A DNA stretch of 64,000 nt, from NCBI GenBank assembly GCA_007922305.1, contig ML677386.1, forward strand, positions 14,339,585-14,403,584, read 5' to 3'. The position numbers and the translations under genes were made by a program. Every line of letters starts with the position of its first letter. Position 1 is the stretch's first letter. Source of the stretch: Dermatemys mawii (lineage: Eukaryota > Chordata > Testudines > Dermatemydidae). The notes beneath the pieces were generated by a model, which ran no database searches, had not been told where the DNA came from, and was given only the letters and a program-made list of their open reading frames with translations. Positions 22,571 to 33,787 of the stretch are shown here, piece after piece.

Positions 22571-24290
22571 AACTTGTTTCATGCTGACCCAAGATTCATA
22601 GATTCTAAGACCATCAGCTCATTTGATCTCCTGAATAATACAGGCCATGGGACATCCCCAAAATAATTCTTAGATTAGAGCTTTTAGAAAAACATCTAAG
22701 CTTGATTTAAAAATTGTCAGTGATATAGAATCTTCCATATCCCTTAGTAAGTTGTTCCAATGGTTTTTACTCTCACTGTTAAAAATGTACAGTCTCATTT
22801 TGTCTTGTTTCAACTCCCAGCCATTGGATCTTGTTATTCCTTTCTCTGCTGAACTGAAGAGCCCATTGCTAAATATCTGTTCTCCAGGTAGATACTTATA
22901 AACTGTGATCAAATAACCCTTTAATCATCTGTGACAAAGCTCCAAGTCTGTACTTGTGGGTCCTGCGCTTCCTGGCAGATTGAGGGGCCTCAGAAACTCA
23001 TCTAGGCCCCAGAGTGACCTCCCTTTCTCAGTATAACTGGCAAGAGTCACCGCCTAGTGAGTTACCTTCATCACAGGCCAGTATGGAAGATGGAAAAGGG
23101 GGGAGCCCGGGCCCGCCCTCTACTCCGGACTCCAGCCCAGGGACCCTAATAGTATCAGCTAAGATGGCTGACCTTTTAGGCACAAAACACAATACAATTC
23201 CCTGGGCTACTTCCCCACAGCAGTCCCCGCTTCTTCAAACTCCACTTCACCCTTACCTCAGGGCCTCCTTCCTTTTGTATGATATGTTGTCCACCACTCA
23301 GTCTCACCAACAGCACAACTTCCTCTCACAGCTCCTGACACCCACAGCCCACCTGACTAACTGGGAGGTTTTTATCTGGTTTCAGCCAGTCCCTGATTGG
23401 CTTCAGGTGTCCCAATTAGGCTAGCTGTTTCTACTCCTTTCTAGAAGGTTCTTAATTGGCCCCAGGTGTCTTGATTGGCCTGGAGTAGCCTTTGTTTGGC
23501 TATCCAGGGAACAGGGACCTGCACATCCTCAGACTAATATACCTGCCTTCCAGCACTCTCCTATATCCTTCTGGTCTGACTCCGTCACACATCTCAGTGA
23601 TCACTTGAGTGCCAAATATAGTAATAAAATAATCTCTCTATGCCTACTCCAGATTCTCTCATTTATGTGTCCAAGGATCACATTAGCTTTCTTCGGCCAC
23701 GGCATCACACAAGGAGCTCATGTTCAGCAGATTATCCACCACAACCCCCAAATCTTTTTCAGAGTTTACTGCTTCCTAGAATAGAATCCCCCATGCAGTA
23801 AGTATGGCCTACATTCTTTGTTCCCAGATACATTTAGCCATATTATAATGCATATTGGTTGTTTTTCACCCTTTTACCAAGCAACCCAGATCATCACTAT
23901 CAATGACCTCCTTTCATAATTTAGCACTCCGCCAATATTTATGTCATCTGCAAATTTAATCAATGATGATTTTATCTTTTCTTCCAAGTCACTGATAAAG
24001 ATGTTAAATAGTATGGAGCCAAGGATCGATCCATGAGACAATCCCACAGAAAGGGGACCCACTCAATCATCATTTCCCATTTACACTTACATTTTAAGAC
24101 CAATTGGTTAGTCAGTTTTAATTCATTGCTGTGTGCCATGTTCATTTTATATTGTTTTAGTTTTTTAATCTGTTGTGCGTACCATGTCAAATGCTTTACA
24201 GAAGTCTAAGTATATTTCATCAAAATTATTACCTTTATCAACCAAATTGACAATCTTATTTTCTGTCTTTCATCTGTGCCCTGAGATTAT
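22571..24290 (-). mobile_element. CR1 LINE, 3' part, split by a solo LTR
   Basis: Antisense CR1 text runs from 22571 to 22929 ('agaatcttccatatccctta', 'ttggatcttgttattcc') and resumes at 23590 through about 24290. On the minus strand at 23874-24062 an RT segment contains 'GSILGSILFNIFISDLE' and 'FADDINIGG', including the catalytic FADD box. Frames are broken. The Gmr1-type solo LTR at 22930-23589 sits inside it with its target duplication, so the CR1 is the older element. Confidence 0.8.
22930..23589 (-). repeat. Solo LTR of the Gmr1-like family, copy 2
   Basis: 660 bp, TGTGAC to GTCACA, with exact 4-bp duplications CATC at 22926-22929 and 23590-23593. Highly similar over its length to 10280-10896 and, in reverse complement, to the LTRs of the full element. 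The TATA-like 'gataaaaacc' on the minus strand is preserved. The 136-codon plus-strand frame at 23014-23424 lies wholly in the LTR antisense strand and recurs in the other LTR copies, so it is not a gene. Confidence 0.93.
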
Positions 24291-25480
24291 GAATTTATTT
24301 ATTTAAAATTTCAGCAGAAAGACTAAGTGTGCCATGATTTTAGCTAATGCAGAAACTATCAGGTTTCCACAGAGGAATAAAAATCAAATGGCTTTTCTCA
24401 TGGCAGCTCTTTATATGCATGCTAAGCACATTGTCACAACACAAGCAAAAATCAATTAGCTCTAGAGGATAATTTCCAATGACTCATTGAAATGTAAGTT
24501 ATGCTGACAATTGAGAGTTTCTAACATGATTTAACTGTCAATGGAGATTTATCAAAAATTAAAATAGATGTGAATTAGCATTTTAATTTTCAGTCAACAG
24601 CTGCTTTGATTTAAAATAAGCTTCATTATTTTTGCACATTACCCATCCACTCTAAATACTGTACTTGTCTAAAAAAAGAAATCTAAAATATACTCTTACA
24701 TATTATGCAGGGGTACATATTTATACTGGGTGTTGTCATGCAAATCATCATATCAACCAATCCCTCACAAATGATGGTAAAGTTGTATAAATAGTGAGAA
24801 AAATTCTAGGCAAATATTTTGGCAAACATGAAACAAATTTCAACTGACCAAATTCATTCCTCTTCTATACTCAATTTTATGAACATTTATACAAGTGAGT
24901 ATTAGTTCATACAGGCATTTGTGGACAACATGTTTCAGTGTAACTAGAAGTGGTTTCATGATTGAAATACTTCTTTTTAAAATGTGAAAGTCAACTGATT
25001 TTACCAGGCATTTGGAAATGCAAAAACATTCCATTACTCTGCTGCTAGTAGTCAGAGTCTGCCACCAGTAGAACTCTCTTATTGTGAACATGGAACTACT
25101 AGGGTAGATCCATATTAAGAACGTGTCTTTTGTGCCTTCATGGAGCCTAAAATGTGTCTTTACAGAAACCCCCCATCCTTCTTCCACCCCTATCAACTTG
25201 CTTAGTATGGCCCTGAACCAAAATCCTTTAAAATCAATGAGAGACCATCTATTGACTTTAGTGGAACTTTGGATTGGATCTTGAGTAAGGTCAGAGTGAT
25301 TGTGAAACATTATTTGTGTTTTGGAAATGGCAGAGCCACTGTGATATTTTAAGCACCGTATGCGTACCAACCCAGCGTAGAGGATATGAGAGAAGAGAAA
25401 GTAAAAGGACACTATTTTCTGCTGCTTTCTGATGAGGTGGGAAAAGAAGAACACAGAAGGCATGATAGGAACTGAGGAAG
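24291..25480. other. AT-rich DNA, possible conserved non-coding block
   Basis: The 24340-24640 stretch lacks recognised repeats and contains motifs such as TGACTCATT, CAATTAG and CAGCTG. This texture is compatible with an enhancer, but nothing more can be shown from one sequence. The 207-codon minus-strand frame at 24840-25463 has no recognised domain and unusual composition for a protein. Confidence 0.3.
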
Positions 25481-25481
25481 A

Positions 25482-25650
25482 GACAAAGCTCTGCCACTAC
25501 CTATCATGTGACGGTGTGCAAGCCACAGCCATTCTGTCTCAGTTTCTTCATCTGTAAAAGAAGGATAATAATTCCCTACCTCATGCACAGAGTGTTCAGT
25601 GTTGATACAGTGGACAACAGCACTTTGAAAATATTGATTTGTACGTAGTG
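25482..25650 (+). repeat. MIR-type SINE
   Basis: 'gctctgccactacctatc', then 'gtctcagtttcttcatctgt', then 'aaaagaaggataataattcc' and 'ctacctcatgcacagagtg' follow the MIR order in sense orientation. Confidence 0.85.
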
Positions 25651-26903
25651 GTGTAATCAATACTATTGTATATGTGGGAGCCTGAACCCTATTCTTTGTG
25701 TTATTTCATTCTACAGTCTATGTTTTATTTCATTTGGAGAAGTAGCTGACGATGATTGTCTCAGTGTAACTGCAGAATGGGGATTTTATGGCTTAGACTT
25801 GTGTTCACAATCTTTTTATGAGGAGTGTAAGCTCTGGTTCACTGAATGTCACCAGTACAAAACACCTTTTTTTATACAATGTAGAGGGGAAAATATTACG
25901 TGTGTAGTGTTGTCTAGGAGAAATCACTCATGTGAATGACTATTACTTACAGTATCTTTGGTATTTGCGGTGCCAGTGAGAGAACAAATATCATTGTAAA
26001 AGCCATCAGTTTTCTGTGCTGTAGTTTTTTTAGCCTGCCTTTCCATGTATCATTTTAATTCCTCTGAGCATTTTGTGGCAAAGCTGCTACTGGCCGCTGT
26101 TTCCCCACAATTTGAGTCAGTTACTTATTGAAGCATACCTGAAGTAGCCAGGAGGTTTCTCCTGTGTTGGTACAGCAGCCAGAAAGAACAGACTTCTCAG
26201 TCACTTAAAGAGATATGAGAGCTAACTGTGCAGCTGTTTTTTAGAGTGTTATCTTTTTCTTTTTTTTTTAACAAAGGGCAAGAGAAGACTGGTACTCTTC
26301 TCTCACAAATAGGAGAAGGAAGGACATAAGGTGACTGGAAAAGGATTTCCCTGGCAGGAAGTGATCCAGGAAAGAAGAGGAATATGGGTCACCTCTTACC
26401 TTAGAGCTGAAGGTACAGCTAGAAGACTACTCCCCACTGCAGATCTCAACTCAACATTGGGTTGGACTGATTTATGCTGGGAAGCCCACAGATTTGCATA
26501 CATTTAAATCAATTCTCCTTTTTGTAATACTAATTCTATATCAATTTACACAAATCATTAGCCTCAATTTTGCATCACATCACAACATAGTTTTCTACAG
26601 ACACTCAACTTCTTGGGGACTAGAACAAAGAGATCCCTCAGCTTCTAGATGTCCATTTCCTGATTCCTCACATCAGAAGTGCTGCTGCCTTCTCCACTGG
26701 TACTCTCTGAAGGGGGTACTCTTTTAAAAGAGAACAACAGAGCACATGACTGTAGACCATGCTGCTGTCACAATAAAAATTGCCCCTGCAGGGCTCCCCT
26801 GGGTAAGCACCCGCATTGTATATTGCTAACCCTTTTATATGTATTGGAACGTAGTGTGGGAAGGGTTGAAGGTGTGAGTGTGGAGTGAAAGATTTCTTTG
26901 CAG
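25651..26903. other. AT-rich DNA without a recognised feature
   Basis: No repeat family or gene was recognised apart from low-complexity T runs near 26250-26270. Short frames on both strands near 26494-26960 overlap each other and look fortuitous. Confidence 0.3.
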
Positions 26904-26911
26904 GTTGCGAG

Positions 26912-27031
26912 TAGGGTGGACAGCAAGTGTGAAAAATCAGGACAGGGGTGGGGAGGCAATAGGACCCTATATAAGAATAAGACCCAAAAATTGGGACTTG
27001 CCCTATAAAATCAGGACATCTGGTCACCCTA
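26912..27031. mobile_element. Small hAT-type MITE, copy 1
   Basis: 120 bp from TAGGGTGGACAG to TCTGGTCACCCTA, with inverted ends. Near-identical 8-bp flanks are GTTGCGAG (26904-26911) and GTTGTGAG (27032-27039), which fits hAT integration. The interior contains paired 'aaatcaggaca' and 'cctataaaatcaggaca' segments. Confidence 0.75.
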
Positions 27032-27039
27032 GTTGTGAG

Positions 27040-27480
27040 AGGCTGTAAAGACAATCAGAGTTTCACGTACATTGATCTGTGAGAGCCATAGCTGTTGTAT
27101 GCATAGCCAGAATGAACAGATGTTCTCTGCTCTTAAGTTCTGGTCCATTAATTTATTTCAGAAGTATTTATTATCCTTGTCTTATTGCACTTATTTGTAC
27201 TGGTTTTGGTATGCAATAAAAATCCATTTTTTGGTGAATAATTCATCTTTATTACTTCCCAACATATGATGCAGAACACCTAGTACTACTGAGGATGCCT
27301 ACTAGTAATTTTACAGAGTGACAGAACTGAAAGGATCAGTGACCAACAGTGTAATAATTAATGAACAGCAAGCACCACATAACTGATAGGTGCATTAACA
27401 GAGACCGTGTTATATTCATAAATATGCACCGCAGAATTCCAATATCCCACAAATATCAGGGCCAGGTAGAGTATAGTCTA
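27040..27480. other. AT-rich DNA without a recognised feature
   Basis: Nothing recognised. The left end of the Harbinger remnant may lie in this stretch but no terminal repeat was identified. Confidence 0.3.
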
Positions 27481-27484
27481 CCAC

Positions 27485-27880
27485 ACCATGGTACTATTGC
27501 TGAGTCTTAAAATGCTCTTTCAAGGCCTTCCTCCACTATATAGCTCTGTTGTGAGCTTCTCTAATAGCTCTTGTGTCTGGCCGTTCAAACTCCACAGGTA
27601 ACTACTCCACCTTTGCATTCCACCTCTACAGCAGATTTCCCCACTCTTTGCCTCACAGATATCCTGCAGGACACAATAAGTAGGTACAACCACTGGAATA
27701 TTTTTCTCACTAATATCTAGTATTGTGAGTAAACTATGCCGGCATCACTTCAGTCTACCAAAAGCCCATTCAATCGTGATTCCACATCTGCTGAACCTCC
27801 TTGCTGCTATTGAGATGACTGGTATTTGGCTTCATGAGCCAGGGAAGCAAGGGCTAGGCTGGGTCAGTACTTTGAAGTAA
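27485..27880 (-). pseudogene. PIF/Harbinger transposase remnant
   Basis: Read on the minus strand this encodes pieces of a HARBI1-like DDE transposase, the enzyme that cuts and joins Harbinger DNA ends. Two family landmarks are visible: 'LLPWLMKP' (about 27825-27850) and, in a shifted frame, 'SRCGITIEWAFGRLK' followed by a C-terminal 'YCVLQDICEAKSGE' segment. The 'ECAFGxLK'-type motif carries the last acidic residue of the catalytic triad in this family. A one-base frameshift separates the first two pieces, and a TGA stop directly follows the LK. The N-terminal half is not recognisable. The copy is dead. Its partner, a Myb-like protein remnant, lies about 0.5 kb upstream on the same strand. 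Confidence 0.72.
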
Positions 27881-28289
27881 TGGCATGGGAGAGTCCTAGA
27901 GGAAGAAATAAGGCAGCAACCCGTAGAAACCTTCAGGAAAGGATTGAAGAGTAGCTCCTTGGAAGTTGCATTGAAATCTTCCAGGAGACTACAAGGGACA
28001 TCCCTGTGTACATAAACAAACTGCTCTGCATGTCCACTCTACCACAGCTCTGCAAGGGAATGAAAAGCAGATACCAACTCCATCTCTTCTAGTATGAGTA
28101 AATTAATGAAAAGTCACTGCCTATCGCCTGTTATACTGGGATAAGGCTCCATCTATATATTTAAACATTATAACAGCTGGTGGGACTGACCAAACTGCAA
28201 TGGAGTATTGAATAAATCCTGCCTTGTGGCAAAGCTGAACTCCCCAGTTGCATGTCCCCCACCTTCCTTTTCCCTGAAGTTCACAGCAG

Positions 28290-28620
28290 CGGTTTCTCTC
28301 TCAAGTTCTACCAAGGCATCCACAGCAGGGTGATGATGTGGTCTCCTCTAGTTATGGCATTCAGCTTGGTGTAAAAATGGCAGGTCTGCACCTCAGCCCC
28401 AGATTGACTGTTGGCCTCCCTAACCTTCTGGTATAGCTGGTGGAGTTCCTTTACTGTCCCAAAGCACTTCTACTTATCTCTGTATTCTTTTGCTTGCATC
28501 TCCTGTGCAATCTGTTCATAGATGTTCACATTTCTACCACTGCTCCATAGCTGGGCCTCCACCTTCTTCTCCACGCAGGCCCCAAAGAGCCAATACTTCC
28601 TGTCTACTCCAGGAAGAAGT
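28290..28620 (-). pseudogene. Myb/SANT-like DNA-binding protein remnant (Harbinger partner)
   Basis: The minus strand encodes a Myb/SANT-like (MADF-type trihelix) region with 'VNIYEQIAQEMQAKEY' and, after an in-frame TAG, 'KELHQLYQKVREANSQSGA' and 'TCHFYTKLNAI'. Harbinger transposons usually carry such a DNA-binding partner protein beside the transposase, and paralogues of this domain are abundant in turtle genomes. The stop codon and loss of the N-terminus make it a pseudogene. The plus-strand 129-codon frame at 28490-28879 overlaps it antisense and is not believed. Confidence 0.65.
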
Positions 28621-29019
28621 GCATCTGGGGCATCTAGCCAGCATGGTCAGTTGGGCAGTTGCACACAATGAAGGACTGCTGCTAAGGGTGCTTGCCCAAT
28701 TGGGAAGTCAGTCAATGCCATTTCAAAAATACTCAGAGTTTTTAAAAGGAGGTGTGCAGCATCCAGTCTGTGTGACCCCTGTAGAGAGGGGTTCACAATT
28801 GTGTCAAGCCTTGTGGAACAGCTGCTGGAGGACTTCTAGGGTCAATATAGGTCACACAGTGTTGAACACAGTACATTGACCATGGCTTCATGCTGTTTGG
28901 GGAGGTGGTATTACTGTGTCACTGTAACAGGGTGCAGACAATGGGAGACAAATATAAGCATATAGACACATGTACAGCTAAGTGAATGCATGGCACCTTA
29001 GGTCAGCCTTTCTTTATAG

Positions 29020-29130
29020 AGTATACCAGGCCTAAGCAAATTGCCTAGTGTCACAAAAACTGAGTTGGTGGTAGAGATTATGAAAAGAACCCAAGAGTCC
29101 TTTCTGCCAAACCCCTGCTGTAAACCTTAG
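29020..29130 (-). repeat. MIR-type SINE fragment
   Basis: 'caaattgcctagtgtcac' followed by 'gagttggtggtagagatta' and 'gaacccaagagtcctttctg' is the reverse complement of a MIR core and head. Confidence 0.6.
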
Positions 29131-30465
29131 GCTATGCTAAAGAGTATGGATGCAACTTGAAAGATGGAGAGTTCCTTTCTGTTGTATTTGTGTGCTTATC
29201 GCACAAACTGTGCACTCCAAATGTTACAGAACAAAGTACGTTGAAATAATGGCCAATAAATTGGCCAATTTTCATTGTTATTTAGAATGAACAAGAATCT
29301 GCTGTCTTATTTAACAGTTTTGTAGAGTATAGAACTGACTATCACAATGGCTTCTTTAATAATGAATTATCCTCAGTCCATTTATATGGAAAAAGACTAT
29401 GTAAGGGGAAGCAAGATAAGGGAAATGTTGCACATAAGTATCCACATTCAGCATGTAGAGTTCAGGCTAAAATAACTATCTAGCCTCTTAAGAAGATCAG
29501 ATTTGTTCTTATTGCAGAGATTTCACTTGAAAGAAAAGCATCTTTTGTGGTAGAGTCTGGGCATGAGAAAAATGGTTGTTGTTTTTTTACCTGTCACATT
29601 ACATCCTATTTCCTTTTCAGAGGAAGAAAGAGCTTTTAAAAGGCTTCTTTTCAAGGGCAGAGTCTGTGTTATTTTTAGATCATGGTGTTAAAAAATTCAC
29701 AGGGACTATTACAGCTTTGTGCTACAACACATAAAGTGGTGTGCACACTTTTCCCCCACATTGGCCCTCACACACTTATGTGAGTATTGATTTACATTGG
29801 TTGTATTGACAGTTATAGCAGCTTTAAGGATATTTATGTTGAAATTTGTTTTTGGGTTAACAGATGTTGTTATGCATTCAAAATTCAGCTGACATTCTCT
29901 CCCCCATAATTAATTCACTTCATTGAAATATGCTGCCTGGCTGTTCACAAGCACTGACTTGAACATTCCAAGTAAGAGCTGCTGCAGCTGCATGCTTGAG
30001 CTAATTCTTCTCCTCATCCCCACCTCCAAGTTGCCATTTTATAAGCACAATCTCACTCTCCAGAGGTTCTGGTATTGCTAGATAACACACTTCCTAAATA
30101 ATATGCCCTTGAGCCAGGGGTTATCTCATACAAACATATGGTTTCCTGTACCTCACTGCTTAATTTTATCTATTTCTGAAATGAGAACTTTTTTTGTTTT
30201 TAAAAAGGCATTTTGAGTACCAATCTTTGATTCATGTTAACGTAAAAAAAAAAATCCAATGTTGAAAAAATAGAGCCACAATATTTGCAATACCTGTTCA
30301 CGCTATCCCACAGTGACTCTCATTTTTAGATAGATTAAATATATTAAGGCTAATCTACAAAGTTTTGATCCCCTTTCTGCAAAAAACAACACAAACCCCC
30401 CCACTTTTATTACACTAAAATCTCAATGAATTTCGTGATTTGTGATAGAAGACAGTAACAAGAAA
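29131..30465. other. AT-rich DNA without a recognised feature
   Basis: Only homopolymer runs (for example poly-A near 30245) stand out. Confidence 0.3.
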
Positions 30466-30469
30466 GCTG

Positions 30470-31000
30470 CCTCCTGAGCTCCTCTTGTGGCCCAGGGTCA
30501 TTCTGCATCCCTGCCTCTGTTTCCCCTTTTCAGAGCCCCTTAACTCCACACGGTCTTTCATCTAATAGCCACTCTTCCTGGCATCTTATTTTATTAAACA
30601 AAAACTTCCAAAAGTAAACACCAAAATTCTTTCACTTAGCTTTAAACTAGCCACAGACCGTCATCCTTGAGGGACTAACTGTTCCTGCTCTCTGAACACC
30701 TGGAGAAGATATAGGATCTGCCCTTCTTTCTCCCAAAAAGGAAAAGACAACTTTCAGGCAGGTCTTCTTACCAAGCTCTAATTCCCTTCCTTGGGTACCT
30801 CTACAGGAGATCCTCTCCATGAAGTTTCACTCTGCAGTTTTTTTCCCCTTTCCACAGGCCTCTATTTTTCTACCTTCCCAGAGGCCTGGTTTAATCACAT
30901 ACTGGTTTGCTTCATACTCTCAAACCCAAGGACTCAAATTAGTTATCTCATAGTGGGATGGGACCTCTCTCCCTTTATAAGGGCTGGCCATGCAGTGACA
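30470..31000 (-). repeat. Possible decayed LTR
   Basis: The plus strand is C/T-rich like the antisense strand of the Gmr1-type LTRs. The minus strand has a TATA-like 'cccttataaagggaga' near 30972-30987. There is no clear terminus or target duplication, so an LTR is only a possibility. Confidence 0.3.
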
Positions 31001-31828
31001 GATATATAGTCAACACAACAGCTTTTTGACTTCAGACGTCAGGTCTGCCTTTATGCTGCATTGTAGTTACTTGTTTTCCTAAGTATCTCCCAGATTAAGG
31101 AAATTTGATAGAGTGCAGTGGTTATAAAATGCATGTGCAAATGCAATCAATAAAAAAAAGATACAATGTGGTGTTGATATCAGAAAAGTTATATTCTGAT
31201 AATGTCTTTCATTTACATAGTGCCAATCAAGAGATCTCAAAACAATGGATGTACAAGAATCACTTCCCCTTCCACCAAAATGCAGCCAATTCTTCGGTGG
31301 AAAAATCGCAATTCAACAGTCTCAGCAATACTACAGTAGGGAAATTTGAAAAAAAAAATTCTGATCACACTTGTCCATGAACAGATAAAATTTCAAATTT
31401 GGCTGTTGGACAAGAACCACCAACACTTTTCAGGATGTAGTCTCATGTTTCCTGGAAAATTGAACTGATATATTGTTGCAGCTGTGATTATCAAATGGCA
31501 GTTCTCTGCATGCTGCCTAAACTGGTATTGCAGCTCAAGCCAGTATTCTAATTTTTTCATTCTCTTTATTTTAGTGTGTTTTACTCTAACTTGGACATAC
31601 ATGTTTTGCTTATTCTTTGCTTTAATATATATTAAAATTCCACTGCTGCCATCTGTGACAGAGTCCGAACTAAAATAATGCAATGTATTTAAAATTCTAA
31701 AAACTAAATAGTGGTGAATGTCCATAAGGTTTGAAATCCAGAATAGCATCAGTTTAGCCCTTAATAATGCTGACTGCAGTTGCTATGAGTTCTCAATGTG
31801 ACTGTGTGCATGAATGGTTGGTTCTAAG

Positions 31829-31951
31829 CAGGGTGACCAGATGTCCCGATTTTATAGGGACAGTCCTGATATTTCTGGCTTTTTCTTATATAGGTATCAA
31901 TTACCCCCCACCTCCTGTCCCAATTTTTCATGCTTGCTATCTAGTCAGACT
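31829..31951. mobile_element. Small hAT-type MITE, copy 2 (opposite orientation to copy 1)
   Basis: Starts CAGGGTGACCAGATGTCCCG and ends near 'ctagtcagact', with text matching copy 1 in reverse complement. Flanks GTTCTAAG (31821-31828) and ATTCTAAG (31952-31959) give a 7/8 target duplication. Confidence 0.72.
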
Positions 31952-32110
31952 ATTCTAAGTCCCCTTAAAGCTAGTAGAAAATACCCCCAAAGGATTGAGA
32001 ATTCACAAAGTTAAAACTAAACACTGGGGATTATAATGGAAAGTCTTATGCAACCTTAATAATAGTGGGTTGCTATTCACCTATAATTAAGAGGTCTAAT
32101 ACAAGTGGTC

Positions 32111-32192
32111 TAATTTTCAGAAAAGCTGAGTACCAACTCCTCCCACTGAAGTCAATGGGAGTTGTAAGTGCTCAGTGCCTTGTAAAATCAAA
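32111..32192. repeat. Old palindromic interspersed repeat
   Basis: 'gctgagtaccaactcctccc' and 'tgggagttgtaagtgctcag' form imperfect inverted arms around 'actgaagtcaa'. Related text occurs near 52028-52085 and 60355-60385, so this is a dispersed family. The class is not known to me. Confidence 0.5.
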
Positions 32193-32984
32193 CTATAGTA
32201 ATTTGGTGCCTAAATATGGCTACTTTGGGAACCCACATTTGAAAATTCTGGTTATTGTCTATATTGCTTAAGCAAAGATATACAGTATCTTTAGAATTGT
32301 AGCCCCGTCCCCCACTCAGAATGATACAGGGGAGCAGAGAGGCAGAATACCACACATTAAGGGTATGATAGTTTGCATTAGAATTGACAAGTTTTTGGTG
32401 GCGATCGATCATTATTTATTGTTCCCATTGTTGGGAGCGCCCCAACTACTAAAGAAAGAGAAACAGTTATGTGAAACTGGATTTAGCATTTTATTATAGA
32501 TGGTCAAATTAATTGATCAGAAGGAACCCTATATAATACTCAGAGCAGCCATCCCTGCATATTTCTCCTCATCTTACCCAACATGTCACTACTCTGTCAC
32601 AGAGTGTTCTTTGCTCAAGGATGCTATGTATTTGAAAATAGGAACCATTAACCAGTTTGCTGTACTCCCCTGCTCCCAAGGAGCTTCATAACCTCACTCT
32701 GTTGCTGAAGGCCAAGTCTTGTTTGTCTTTCTAAAGTGTGTTATATGATGTATGATATGTCTAGTGAATTAAAATAATCCTTCCCTTGAGCATTTGGTCA
32801 AGTTCACAAGACTCTCATCTTTATTTCAAAATTCAGATGGAAGCCCAGCTGATGGAGAAAACAATGACAAATCTAGTCTAACAAAAAAGATCCTAGGCAA
32901 AATGCATCAGTGGTATAAATTCCATTCACTTTAAGATGTTTAGTTCAGGGTTAAACTGTTCCTTGAGTTCTTAAAAATTCTTCA

Positions 32985-33033
32985 GCTAGGTCTACAGTAG
33001 AAAAGATTTGCATGTATAGCTAAATCAATATAG
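32985..33033. mobile_element. MITE, left part, interrupted by the Gmr1-like element
   Basis: 'ctaggtctacagtagaaa' to 'tatagctaaatcaatatag' resembles the left half of a 'GTCTACACTA' MITE. The right half appears to resume at 38871 ('gtatatagggaaaccttc', 'aagtgtagg'). ATAG at 33030-33033 is the target duplication of the inserted retrotransposon. Confidence 0.5.
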
Positions 33034-33674
33034 TGTGACCGAGTTAGACCAGAAGGGTATAGGAGAGTGCTGGAAGGCAGGTATATCAGCCTCAGGATGT
33101 GCAGGTCCCTGTTCCCTGGATAGCCAAACAAAGACTACTCCAGGCCAATCAGGAAGCTTCTAGAAAGGAGTAGAAACAGCTAGCCTGATTGGGGCACCTG
33201 AAGCCAATCAGGCACTGGTTGAAACCAGTTAAAAACCTTCCAGTTCGTCAGGTGGGTATGGTTGTCAGGAGCTGTGAGAGGAAGTTGTGCTGTTGGTGAA
33301 CTGAGTGGTGGACAACATATCATACAGAAGGAAGGAGGCCCCAAGGTAAGGATGAGGTGGAGTTTGAAGAAGCGGGGACTGCTGTGGGGAAGTAGCCCAG
33401 GGAATTGTATTGTGTTTTGTGGATAAAAAGTCAGCCATCTTAGCTGATACTATTAGGGTCCCTGGGCTGGAGCCCAGAGTAGAGGGTGGGCCTGGGCTCC
33501 CCTCCTTTTTCCACCTTCCATACTGACCTGTGATGAAGGTAACTCACTAGGCGGTGACTCTTGCCAATTATACTGAGAAAGGGAGGTCACTCTGGGGCCT
33601 AGATGAGTTTCTGAGGCCCCTCAATCTGCCAGGAAGTGCAGGACCCACAAGTACAAACTTGGAGCTTTGTCACA
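33034..33674 (+). repeat. 5' LTR of the Gmr1-like element
   Basis: Promoter-bearing repeat, 641 bp, the same length as the 3' LTR. It lies in sense orientation and opposite to the solo copies at 10280 and 22930. Differences from the 3' LTR are scattered substitutions and a few short indels, not a recombination patchwork. Confidence 0.94.
33145..33235 (+). promoter_or_regulatory. Candidate LTR promoter: CCAAT boxes and TATA-like site
   Basis: CCAAT occurs at 33145-33149 and 33204-33208, with an inverted ATTGG at 33188-33192. A TATA-like TTAAAAA follows at 33229-33235. The other LTR copies keep the CCAAT pairs, and the solo copies read ATAAAAA at the TATA-like position, which supports a U3 core promoter. 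This is inference from motif order; no start site is known. Confidence 0.5.
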
Positions 33675-33692
33675 ACTGGTGTCGGGGGAGGG
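33675..33692 (+). other. Putative primer-binding site and leader
   Basis: Immediately after the LTR the sequence reads 'actggtgtcgggggaggg'. TGGTGTC matches the complement of a tRNA CCA end with GACACCA, as in leucine tRNAs. Only the first seven bases fit well, so the primer tRNA is uncertain. The leader runs to the first gag ATG at 33788. Confidence 0.45.
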
Positions 33693-33787
33693 GGGGATTT
33701 TCTGACTTAGTCACCGCGCGGCGGAAGAAAGGGAGAGATTTTTTTTTTAAAAAAAAGTACACCAGGTTTGGAGGTGTTCTCACCACA

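Noticed and set aside
23014..23424. 136-codon plus-strand frame, repeated in similar form at 10471-10731 and on the minus strand at 38440-38848
   Set aside because: Recurrence looked like a gene family, but all copies are the antisense strand of the same LTR.
24840..25463. 207-codon minus-strand open frame, one of the longest in the window
   Set aside because: No recognised domain, composition dominated by Ser/Ile/Phe/Lys as expected from translated AT-rich DNA, no splice or promoter context, and no similarity to a family I know.
28490..28879. 129-codon plus-strand frame
   Set aside because: Antisense to the Myb-like Harbinger remnant, which has the recognisable domain on the other strand.
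30470..31000. Firm call of a complete LTR
   Set aside because: Only composition and a TATA-like site support it. No termini or duplication were found, so it is kept only as a low-confidence possibility.
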